Source: Nautilus pompilius (taxonomy: Eukaryota > Mollusca > Cephalopoda > Nautilida > Nautilidae). From it: a stretch of DNA of 64,000 nucleotides. Where the stretch lies: positions 1-64,000 of the forward strand of contig JACATO010000033.1 in assembly GCA_018389105.1 (NCBI GenBank), read 5' to 3'. Positions 47,817 to 58,367 of the stretch are shown piece by piece (within the stretch, counting starts at the first letter, position 1; every line of letters starts with the position of its first letter). Position numbers and translations under genes: made by a program. The notes beneath the pieces are model-generated. The model saw nothing but the letters and a program-made list of their open reading frames with translations. It was not told the DNA's origin and did not search any database.

Positions 47817-50800
47817 CTCCCCTGGTGTTGTCTTAGACCACCTTGGCAGATGTATGATCCCCCGGGGAGAGAAATCTGTATGACTCAGCGAGCCACCGTC
47901 CACGAAGATGACCAAGCCCCGTTTCTTTCCATTGTTCCTCAGATCCAACAATTATTCTCCCCACCCTAAACGGTTTACCTTTTCCTGTACCCGACAACAA
48001 TGGGAGATTGGAAGAGACTGGGGAAGAATGGTGGCAGAGGACATGTGCCGGAAACAGACCTATATCTATCTTTGTGTGTGTGTTCGATCGTCAGAATAAA
48101 TATATCTTAATTTCCTCCAACTGACGAAAATCGGATGCATTTCAGTCAGTGCTTTGCCACTGGACTTCTGCCGAATCCAGTGAGCTACCTCTTTGGGTTT
48201 CACCCACCCATCGAAGGCCTGTCTGTTCGCGGATTTCGATGTCGAACCGGAAAGTTACACTTTGAAATGTACGAAGGTTTTACAGACTTTAAACTGTCTT
48301 TCTTTGAAAACTCGCGAACCTCCCCAAGGAGAATTGCTGGAGCGCCGAGTCACGTATTCTTTTACCGATGTTTCGATATCGCTGTCTCCGTCATCAGGAA
48401 AAACCAGCGGAGCGACCGCTAAAAGAGATGTCGTTTTTATTAAATAAACAGCAACAGAAACGAAATAATTTGTTAAGGAGATGACCACCTGAGAAATTCC
48501 GTTTATCTTTCACACAGGAACAAACTAGGATATACCAATAAAATATACCTTTTATCTGATTAAATTCATTAAAAAATATTTACAGTCAGCTTTTCTTTCT
48601 CATTTTCATCTTTTTAAAAATCAAAGTAAAAAATAAAGCAATTAGAAAGTAGTTGCATTTTAATTTAAATATCAATATAAAATACAATCTAATTATTTAA
48701 AAAATGTAAAAAAACTGAAAGTATTTGCTTCCATATAATTTGCTCATATTTATTTACTTTAGTGGTCGAATATTAACGACCAAGTATTAAAAATAACTGA
48801 TTTGTTTCATCCGAACCAAACGCTCTCGTAATTCTACTGAAGTTCTTTCATTGCTCATACTTTCTTCAGCAGACGCCTCTAAAGAAGACTCCAAAAGAAC
48901 TTCCATTTTTCTATTAAATCGCAGTGTCATTTTTGTTAAAGCAGCTAGACAAACGCTTTGCGACGTTCGAGCAGCTAGGCGTCAATCTGGTTAATAACAG
49001 ACCGATTCTGACGGCGAAGATGCTAACGTTCTAAGGAGATCACGAACAATAGTAATGGGAAAGAGCTTATGACTTGAATAATTATCATTTCATGATCTAA
49101 AATGGAGCAGAATTCGTGATTGTTCTCAGTGGTCGTCACAGATAAACACAGCGGATTATCTTGCAGGTTGGCAGTTAGAGGATTAAATGACCATCTAGAA
49201 TTCAAGGTCTCTTTCATCTTTACTGGTGGTCGGTTTCCAGCAGAACACATTTGGCCACGCGTTCTTCTCTCGCGTGGAAACAGCTTCTCTCCCCCCAACA
49301 GGATATCATTGCCCGAGACTAAAAGGAGAACTCCTCTGATCGGAAACAAAGGAACCTGGGTGGAGGGATATCAAAGAAGAGAAAACTAATACCGAGAAAA
49401 TTTATAATTCTTCATTTCGAACGAAGCGTTATCTCGAAGAAAAAACCAAATCAACCGCTCGAATTAAAGTGAATCTTTACACTGTAAATAATTTTTAAAA
49501 AAATGTTTTCTTTCATTATCCTTTAGAAAATATTTAATTTGTAATCCTAGGTATTAAGGGAACTCGACTATTTTAGAGCTGGGCTTGTGAAGATTGTGTA
49601 AAGACGACACCAGAAAAGGCAGCTGCTGGCTCCTGTCCCTACATCTGATCTACTAAGAATGAGTAAAGACTATTGAATTTATGCCATCGTCTTAATTTGG
49701 TTTATATGTCGTTATGGACAGAAGTGAGATTAAACTATAACAATTGGTTTAAAGTTGCATTATTTATCTCGGCCTAAGTCTCTACTCTCATGTAAATTGT
49801 ACGAACAAGATGATAAGTTCTGGTCTTGGACTTCGGGTTACCTCGAATTCGTTGGTAAAGCCGGCCAGCGAGCGACCGCTGGATTCCTTTGGATATTATT
49901 CTCTTTTTCTAGTTTTCAAGTTTTCCAAACATTCCTTTTTCCAATAGCCTGGCTGTTCGGCGGATACCGAGATACTGTGAACTGAGCATCTGTTTTCTCC
50001 TAAAAAAAATCATTGGTCTCTGGTATCTACAGCATAATACTCTCGCATCCTCTTTCCTGTTTTCTGTTGTCGGAAATGGCGATTTACTCTTGGTCATATA
50101 TTATACAGTGCAAGTTCAAAAAATATGTTATGATTTGTTTCCATAAGAAACATCAGTAACTCCGCTCAACAGACATCTAAACTAACAGGAGAAAGTTTGT
50201 TTTCTTGTCTTTTTAAATTAAAGAGTTTCCACTGATTGGGGATTTTTCTGAACAGATAATAATAATAATAATAATGAAACAGTATAAACTACATTTTCCA
50301 TTGATTTGTACATTCACATCTGCTTGAAGGTTATATGGCTTCTCACAGTCTGAAACACCGATTGCTATAGATAAACGTATCTGTTTTCCTTTGGGAAGTA
50401 TTGTAGTAAGAAGATTAGTACCTGAAGCCCAATTGTAACCTTGCAAATCTATCCCGTTGTAAACAATGGGAACTTTCAGTTGTATATATCACACTACTTA
50501 ACCCCGCGTGATTGGATTAGTTTTTGCTTTTATAAGATAAGGGCATCGCTGTTTTGAACCAGTGTATCGTTAATTCTGGAGAATGTCAAGGCAAAACGTC
50601 AATCGCGTTCGATCGCTCGAACTGTCTTCCCTACGCGATATATACAGCGCGAAACTAAAATGCAATTGAATTAGTAGAATTAGAGTAATGTATACTGGAA
50701 AGCCGGTTTACAAACTGTAGTATAGTGCAGTATAACAACAACAAAAGGAGTCGACGAAGCTCAAACATTTACAAAACACAGGTGCACTCGCACTTCTTTA

Positions 50801-51537
50801 GATTAGCTTAAAGCAGAAAACCGCCGGTGATGTCTGTGTATAGGGTGTGCTTTTATTCGGATATTTTCTGACATTCTAAACCTCAACTATGCAATCTGCG
50901 CTTTGACTTTTCCTGTTGCTAGCATCGGGATTAGTTTATAAACTGGACGTTTGGGTGTGGGAATGTTACTGTCATTATCTGCAGGATTGATTTGCAGCAG
51001 ATCTTAGTCTAATCAGGGCCTTAAGCTGGGATTGAACCCGCGTGGAGGGTCAGCGAGTTCTGAATTTAATTCCTCTACTTTATTTCTTTTTTTTTATTTT
51101 ACTATTTTAACTCTTTAACTAGCGATTTTACTTATGGTGCAGACGGGATGCTTGATTGATCGGTTGAGCAAGTCCCGATATGCGCGACCCAAAGGTTTTG
51201 TGGAGACTATATCAACGGCGTGTACAGCCACGATTACTGCACAATTTAAGTACGATACGTGAGCCTTCATCTCCCCCCTGTTTGCTTTCTTCTGACTTTC
51301 TAAGGATTCCATTACAGACAGTGCACGCGGTGTGGCTGCTGTTTTCAAGTACCTCGTCTTAGGGGGAGTTCAGATATCCCTAAGTGGTTTAAATACCTCA
51401 GAGAAGCTAAATCCGTGCGGGACACGGACGTTGACACTCGACGGTTTTCATCAGGTCTAAATCTGCTGATGATGACCTTCAGGGGCAGCTGCAGTCAGCA
51501 GGGAGCTTGCGTTGATTTGGCCTGGAACCGAATTAGC
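47817..51537. other. non-coding stretch, no gene seen
   Basis: An AT-rich segment lies at about 48490-48790 with no frames. GGAAATGGCGA near 50070 resembles an ETS/YY1-type site and opens 27 codons. Short TAA repeats lie at 50258-50276. No recognisable gene. Confidence 0.5.
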
Positions 51538-51538
51538 A

Positions 51539-51613
<75 letters not shown>

Positions 51614-51619
51614 TTCTCT
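51538..51619. repeat. CT microsatellite
   Basis: Nearly pure CT tract of about 80 bp with TTCTC breaks. It pairs in inverted orientation with the GA tract at 52062-52336. Confidence 0.94.
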
Positions 51620-52061
51620 GAGCGTGTTCCGACAATTTCGGCGGAGGTCTGCTACCTTCTTCTGTCCAAAACTTTTCCCAGTTCCACGTTCGGCCATCGT
51701 AACTGTATGCGAGAGAAAGCAGATGGACCCTAATGTGGGTAACCGGACACTCGATACCACTGCCGGGGGTGGGGACAGGAAAGCTGTGTCCGACGCTTGC
51801 TCCCCCCCCCCAAGACTTTACGCCACCATCTTCGGGGTCTTTGTGGAATGAAAGTGTCGGCTCCTGCTGAAGAGGGAGCCAGATCGTTCTAAACAGCTAA
51901 GCGCTGTCAACCCCAAGTCTTTCTTATGACCAACAGTGGGTGGTTGCTCACCCGCACGCGCGTCTGGTAACAGTATATTTGACTCTTAACAAATTTGTCG
52001 CCAATAAAACACGGGCTCATCAACAACCATTTAAAATTAACTTTGCCAGACAGAGCAGAGC

Positions 52062-52266
52062 AGCGAGAGAGAGAGAGAGAAGAGAGCGAGCGGAGGGAGA
52101 GAGAGAGAGAGCGAGAGAGAGATAGAGGACGAGAGGGAGGAGAGAGAGAGAGAGGTGGATGGAGTTGGATTAGAGAGAGAGTAGGAGAGGAGAGAGAGAG
52201 AGTGGATTAGAGATGGTAGAGAGAGAGAGAGGATGGAGAGAGAGGAGAGATGAGAGAAGAGAGAGA

Positions 52267-52307
<41 letters not shown>

Positions 52308-52336
52308 TGAGGGGGGGCGGAGAGAGAGAGAGGGTG
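52062..52336. repeat. imperfect GA repeat
   Basis: About 275 bp of GA-rich sequence with irregular GGATTAGAGA, GGTGGATGG and GCGAGAG interruptions, and a pure 40-bp GA core near 52265-52303. It contains no TGACGTCA. Confidence 0.92.
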
Positions 52337-55109
52337 TGGATAGCGATGGGGGCGCGAGTTCATTATAAAAGACCAAAATTGTGCGAAGCTAGACAGGTGC
52401 AATGATTATCAGAAACGTTTTACCCCTTCTGAGAATTAGAATGGTATCTGTAAATTAAATTTAAATGAAATAGTTACGTCGGTGTTAATGAAAAGCCGAA
52501 AGTATCCAGCGGTTCACCAGGCGTCCAGTGGAGTGACCCTGCCGAATCACACTACCCGACAAAAATAAAATGTCTATTGATTTTTCGCTTCGTTTACTAA
52601 TCTTCTTGAAACCAAAGAAATAAGAACCCTGTAAAATACAAAAGTTTTCCAGAATAATTTATGATTAAAGGCAAGAAGTCTTTTTTAGTGTGGTATGGAT
52701 GATATTCAAGCCTGTTACTTTTGATGGCAGATCACTTCAGCCCCTTCATTGGTCTCTCATCCACCCCTGTAAGTCACTCTGTTCACTTACTGGACATATT
52801 CATTTATCAGTATATTCTCCCTTTATTTGGATTAACACGCATCAAATCCTTCCTTCTTCCACGATTTCTTCATCAGATTATATCCGGCAGGTTTTTGATT
52901 TGCTAAAAGACAATAAGCGTTTTAAATTCAAAAGTCCCCTCTCCTGACAGCTACTGCATAATCTTTCGAATTACTTAGTGTGTTTTTTTAGCCCTATAGT
53001 CAGGGGTGAGATGTGGGGCCATTTCTGGCGGCCAGGGGGTTCGCGAATAGCAGTTTTCACGGTGGAGTTTTAAAAGTATTCTCTAGAACGCCGACTTGCA
53101 ACAACGAGAAAAGGGAAGTGGATATGAGCGGAGGGAAAAGTTCGGAAAACAGCAGGTGCGCGAGGAAGTAGGAGATCGGGTAATGCGAGACTGCAGCAGC
53201 TTTAATCGTCGATTCCACAACCTACAAAGATCGCTGGTAATGTGATTTACCTCGCCTATCTGAACCTATCCGCCGTCTACTATGGAGAGAACCGCTAACG
53301 GTTCTGTAGGCACGTGCTCTGCATCATGATCGCGGAGGAAAGTCACGGGGAAGATGAACTGACGCAGCCGCTAGATGGCGCCCTATAACCAGACTAACGA
53401 CAGCGGACGTTCCGCGGCGTGAATGAACGAAAGAAGCTCGGCGATCGGCGGATGATGAGCTCTCATAACGTTCTACTAACAGTTGAAAGTGAATATCTCG
53501 GCAAACCTGATAAAGGCTCTAATGGAAATTATCGCAAGTGCGCGACATCTAATTTCGACATGTCACGTGATAGCATTGAAATAAATTACCGAGCTTTTAA
53601 TTTGTATTTAAATCGAGTAAAATTAAATGAAAAGAATAACCAAGAAAAATATCTGGTTGAAATTTAATCTCGTTTTGGGATTAAATTTAATACTGTCTTT
53701 AGTTCATATTTACTTTATACTATTATTTAAAACTGGTTATTTCATAAAGAAAAAGCGGTTCGTTTTTCGCTTTATTATAAATTTTAAATTAAAAATAATC
53801 TACTAAAATTTTAATCAAATAGAAGTTTTAATGGTACCAAAATACTGTAAGTCCAATTGAAAGCAGCCCTACAATGAATTGTGACCTTTAAACGATATTG
53901 TCAGATCTTGTTTAATTGTGTTATTAACTTTTTAAGGTTTTGATCAATTTATTACTGGTATTTGCCATGTCTACTGACTGTCACACACAACTTCTTCTGG
54001 AATAGTAGAGTGACCAAAAATGTGAGATGAAGAGGATAATCGCTAATAGTAATCGCACTGGTGACGAAGGACCACACACACACACCTCTGAGTTCGTGGA
54101 AGATCGTTCACGACCATCCTCGAACCCCGCTCGGTTCAAGGTGTCTTAATAATTACTGGTGATCGCCCTGAATGTTGTTGTTTATTACAAAATCGCCGAT
54201 GACGTTGGTAAATGTAGAGGAAAGTAAAAGAAAATCTGAGTCGAAGACCAGAACCGATCGACCAAACCAATCGCGCGCTTCGAGCCGAAAATTCTCGGAT
54301 CTCATTATCCACTGGTTTCTGATTCATCCATAGATCAAATGTCGCCTGTGATTCGAGTCGTTGTCATGTCAACAATTACACGCTAAACTCTTATAGGAAA
54401 AAGCAAATCCATGAGTCAACTTAATTCAGATGTTACGTCCTCCCCTGTCAATCAGTGGTTGGGAAAACGATGGGGAAATTCCACGACCGTCAACAGGTGT
54501 TGTAATTAGCGGTTGGCCGGCTATTGTCTCCGCCTATGCACTTTATTCCATCTCGATTTTCGCGTCGCCGTTACATTAGGAATTAAAATACATTTTATAG
54601 GCATTAACAACGGCCAGAGTCCCTCCGTCCGTCTGCTTCATTGCTGTATGAAAACAGGAAAACATCATTCGTACATTTTTAGAAATAATTAAAACTGAAG
54701 AGAAGCCGGGTTTTAGTTTTAAAATCTTTACTGACATAAAATAACTAACCAGAATTTTATAAATTTCTTCTTCCTGCGTTTAAATTTCTTTCGAAATATT
54801 TAAAAAAAAAAAATTTTTTTTTTTCTTTTTGCGTGTTTCACACTAACGGACCTGTAATCTGTGGTTTTCTGAGTATTTAGCTGATACGTTCACTGTAGTT
54901 CCATCTTCAGTTCGGTCCTAAGAATAAAATTATTCCTTCAATAATTTTGTTTATGAGGCCGCATAAGATCGTGTATGAATATATATAGAAGTTAGTTTCA
55001 CCAAACTGTTTCATCTTGAGCAATTATCTACATCCCCGCCACCATTCCCATCTGTATCACTCAGAAGAGGTGGAGCCATAGGGGATGCGACACGCAGTAA
55101 CGAAAATCC
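52337..55109. other. non-coding stretch, no gene seen
   Basis: A 61-codon plus frame at 52721-52906 is hydrophobic and has a GTAAGT at 52769, but its start context is poor. A CTCF-like motif is at 53368-53382. AT-rich sequence covers about 53650-54000. A12T11 is at 54802-54824. Nothing can be named. Confidence 0.5.
53368..53382 (+). promoter_or_regulatory. CTCF-like core motif
   Basis: CCGCTAGATGGCGCC matches the CTCF consensus with a single change at the third position and carries the AGATGGCGCC core. Occupancy is inference. Confidence 0.38.
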
Positions 55110-55146
<37 letters not shown>

Positions 55147-55163
55147 CTGACATCATCATCATC

Positions 55164-55209
<46 letters not shown>

Positions 55210-55210
55210 A
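55110..55210. repeat. CT microsatellite with TGACATCATCATC insert
   Basis: CT repeat, then GTACTGACATCATCATCATCATC, then CT again. The insert is the family element with one G-to-A change in the palindrome, followed by CAT triplet expansion. It is the most decayed member of the CRE-bearing family in this window. Confidence 0.93.
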
Positions 55211-55659
55211 GCATCGCCCATTTTACATTACGAGTGCTGACTAAATGTGCAGCCAGTTTTACACAATTACTAACTATACTAACTAGTGCCTCTAGGCTGG
55301 GGTGGTGGTGTAAGTAAAACTGACGTGTATGGAGGATTAAACTGGTATGGATGAAATTGAAATAATACTATAAAGAATACCACGGGGTAAGATTTGTGAC
55401 AAGCTTTGATACTACGGGTTTTCATTTGTCCTTCTGTTTGCTTTGCTTAGTCTTGGATTTTCCAACATAATTTTTGCTTCTTCGTCTTTTGCAATAAAAT
55501 TTTTTCCTACATTGTAGTGAGGCTTTGTATTTTTTGACTCTTCTTCTTTTGTAGATTGGGGATTTCAAGCACTGCTAGAGTTCGTCACTGAAAGCATGCC
55601 ATGAGTTGAGATACTCATCTAGACCAAGTTAAAGTACATCTTTCTAGATGCTAGACCCG

Positions 55660-56215
55660 TCATCTCTCTCTGCTATAAACTTGCTCCTTGTCTAGTCGTC
55701 GCCTCTCTTCTCTGACTTCGCCTCCTCTCCCTCTGTCTCTCTCGAGCCGCTCCTGACTCGACTCCCTTTGTCCTATGATCTCAATGGTGCGTAGAGTCTT
55801 CTGACTCTGTCCTCGCTCTCTCTCTCATCGCCTCTCGTTGCGGTCTCATCTGAATTGGGTCTTCATGAGGGTGATTTGACGCGCTGAGCCGGAGGGGTGT
55901 CGGATATCATCATCGATTCTCTCTCTCTCTTGTTCTGACAGCTATTTCTCTCGTCCTCTCATCTGATCCTCATTGCTCTGGGCTTCGGATCGACTAGAGG
56001 ATGTCGAATGAGTAATCATCGATAGATATAGCTCTGCTCTTTCTATCTCTCTCTGGAATCAGTCATACTAGCTCAGTCGCTCTCTCTCTCTCTTTCTCTT
56101 TTCTCTCTTGTCTTCTATCTATCTCTCTCTTCTCCTCCTTCTCTTCTCTTCCTCTCTCTTCTCTCTCTCTCTCTCTTATTCTTCTCTCTCTCTCATTATC
56201 TCTTCTTTCTCTTAA
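55660..56215. repeat. degenerate CT-rich zone
   Basis: About 550 bp in which TCTCTCTC segments are continually broken by scattered substitutions and small insertions, unlike the clean CT arrays elsewhere. It looks either like an old decayed array or a poorly resolved assembly segment. No frame or domain is seen. Confidence 0.7.
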
Positions 56216-56949
56216 ACAATTCTCAGCTACCATATTTGGCACTGTTTAAACAGTTATTTGGTGGTTAAATGTGGAATTTACTGCAAAGCAGAATCTCGCA
56301 TCTTCTGTCGATCTCAGAAATCTGTCAATAGCGCACCACCCCAGGCTGTCGATTATTAAAATAGCTGACAAAATGTTTACTTTTTTTTTCTTCATTGCCC
56401 AGTATGTTACACTGACTGACGTATTACTACATCACTGTACTGAGAAATTCGCTTTGTAGAGTAATCAAGACGCGCGTGTTTTTGGATATTAAAGCTTTAT
56501 ATCAATAACTAGAACGTGGAACTCTTTTGGACGCTAATGACAATGCTAAAAATGACTAACCGAACTAACCATCGAAAACGGAGAAATTGTACATCATTAC
56601 ATGCTCTTGATTCGTTAACATCTTGTATATGAGGTGCACCTATGTAGTCTATATTTAAGAAAAAAATATTGATTTATTTGGAAGAGTTCTGGATGGCATC
56701 TTCAGATTTCAGACATCTTGAGTCTGGCAGAAGATATTAGACTCGTCTCGGTTTGAATGTTATTTGGTGAAGGGAAATTTGACAGATGCTTTCGAAATAA
56801 TCAACCTAACCCTAGTAACCAAATATTCAGGTTGGCTACGGTTACAAATGCTTCGAGTCACAATCATAACTTCGCTGATGTGTTAACAACACATGCTTGG
56901 TAGTAGGTAATTCTTCATTGTTTAAAATTGTAAATGAAGATAACGTAAG

Positions 56950-56962
56950 CCGGAAATGGCGG
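56950..56962 (+). promoter_or_regulatory. ETS/YY1-like composite over an ATG
   Basis: CCGGAAATGGCGG joins an ETS-type CCGGAA word to a YY1-type ATGGCGG word. In animal TATA-less promoters these words often lie close to the start codon (established). Use here is inference. Confidence 0.3.
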
Positions 56963-57014
56963 GTCCTAGCAGTTACTCGGGATTCGGAAGCAAATTCGAT
57001 GACGCCCCTTTAAA
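56956..57014 (+). other. candidate first coding exon (19 codons plus 2 nt) with donor
   Basis: An ATG at 56956 (G at -3, G at +4) reads MAGPSSYSGFGSKFDDAPL and then AA, followed by a GTGAGC donor at 57015-57020. Unspliced, the frame stops at TGA right at the donor after 20 codons. The small-residue, Gly/Ser-rich start with FGSKFDD is unlike microsatellite translation, and the ETS/YY1-like sequence over the ATG fits a housekeeping-type promoter. I cannot name the protein, and exon 2 is not identified. A chance arrangement is possible. Confidence 0.27.
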
Positions 57015-57275
57015 GTGAGCCGGTCAGTATTAGATAAATCTCCATTTCTTGTCATTAAGGAAACAGTAAATCGGTTCAATGACGCAGGGCTGGTTTTTGC
57101 TTAAAATTGCTGGTTACTATGAATTTTTAATTATAAATAGTGAAAACCCTCTAAAATAAGGGAAAGCTATTAAAACTATCCATCTACGCTTTGCCTTGTT
57201 TGCATTAAAATCTCTGTCTGGCGCCATTATCCGAGAAGTGGCGCGAGGAACGCGGGCTGCCCGGGACGGACCAGA

Positions 57276-57287
57276 TGACGTCACGTG
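57276..57287. promoter_or_regulatory. overlapping CRE and E-box
   Basis: TGACGTCACGTG: the full CRE palindrome TGACGTCA overlaps the E-box CACGTG by two bases. CREB/ATF-type and bHLH-ZIP proteins bind such words (established). Confidence 0.35.
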
Positions 57288-57670
57288 TGTGAACGACAAA
57301 CGAGCACCTGACGGTCTTTTGTTTCCTGTTTTGAGATTACCTTATACCATCGTACAAAAGTCATGCGGAGAATTCCGGGCCGACGGCATTTGTCGGTCTT
57401 GCATCGACCCCTCTGGACTGTTACAGCAGTTCTCTGTGCACATGCCGGCTTTAAATTCCACTCGGCTTCTCGCAGCTTTGCATCGGTTTTCCCGGTGCAC
57501 AAGTACAGGCGTGGACGGTCGGTTCTCGGCTTCTTGTACAAGGCATGTGTGCGTAAGCTGGAAGCAATCAAAACCTTGTTTTCCCCGAATTAGCCCGATA
57601 GATAGATTATTTCGGGAACAGATCGGGTTGTGAAAACCAGCTAGTGTTCGCACCATCTCTAGACTGAAGC

Positions 57671-57874
57671 GTCACAAGTGACGAAGATGACGTCTTTATT
57701 CCTCCTTCTAGGTGACGTCACAAGTAGATTTAAAAAACAAAAACAAACAAAAAACACACGCAGTGTTACATTTTTACTAAGAACGGGACTTCTACTTTAA
57801 ACCACAATTCGAAAGGCCACGAGAACTTTCTCCTAAACAAATCCATCCTAGAAAATACGACACCACAAGTGACG
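57671..57874. promoter_or_regulatory. cluster of TGACG / GTCACAAGTGACG elements
   Basis: GTCACAAGTGAC at 57671-57682 is a perfect inverted repeat with a two-base centre. TGACGTCT is at 57688-57695, TGACGTCACAAGT at 57713-57725 and CACAAGTGACG at 57864-57874. Four related elements in about 200 bp, none inside a microsatellite. Confidence 0.35.
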
Positions 57875-58283
57875 AGAAAATCGTTCATAGACGGGCCACC
57901 GTATGTAATCTACTAAGGATCACTGTTTTAATCCAACACGTCATTCACGTGCCAGGCAGGACACCGTATAAACTCAACCAAGGCCTCACTTTCCTTTCTC
58001 GAAATAGCAACAGCAGTAAGAGATGTCTCTTCTGGGCATACACGAAACAGCCAGCATAACGCAGGCCCCCCCAACGTTTTAAATTATCTGGTTATGAGCC
58101 TTTAATTGTCGGACAAAGCAGTTGTATGAACAGTGACGACGCTTTTCGATTCCTGTCTGGGTGTTTGAAAACAAGATCATCTGACACTGGAAAAACCAGA
58201 AGAACATCTCTGTGTTGCTGTGACTGTTGGCAACAGACCTTGTTGTTCGCCTGCCCGACTGAACCACTTCTTCTTAAGCGTCG

Positions 58284-58350
<67 letters not shown>

Positions 58351-58367
58351 TATTATTATTATTATTC
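58284..58367. repeat. (TTA)n microsatellite
   Basis: About 84 bp of TTA triplets with one phase break (TATATTA) near 58347. The same kind of break is in the array at 24213-24290. Confidence 0.95.

Larger units (their letters stand above)
56216..58283. other. non-coding stretch with candidate exon and CRE cluster
   Basis: Holds the candidate exon at 56956-57014 and CRE-type sites between 57276 and 57874, both listed separately. A 145-codon plus frame at 57196-57633 starts with TTG and overlaps three other open frames, so it is not called. On the minus strand an ATG at 57228 (A at -3, G at +4) starts MAPDRDFNANKAKRRW and stops after about 36 codons. Confidence 0.45.

Noticed and set aside
47433..47969. 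178-codon frame with His-Thr repeats
   Set aside because: Starts with TTG, and its repeats come from the CA/CG microsatellite at 47745-47816.
51010..51080. tRNA-like B box on the minus strand (GGGTTCAATCCC)
   Set aside because: The T-stem has a mismatch, no A box is at the right distance and the acceptor stem does not pair. At most a decayed tRNA-derived SINE fragment.
52721..52906. Hydrophobic 61-codon frame with an internal GTAAGT
   Set aside because: Poor start context (T at -3), no partner exon and no recognisable membrane-protein family.
57196..57633. 145-codon plus-strand frame
   Set aside because: Starts with TTG, overlaps three other open frames including two on the minus strand, and shows no known motif.
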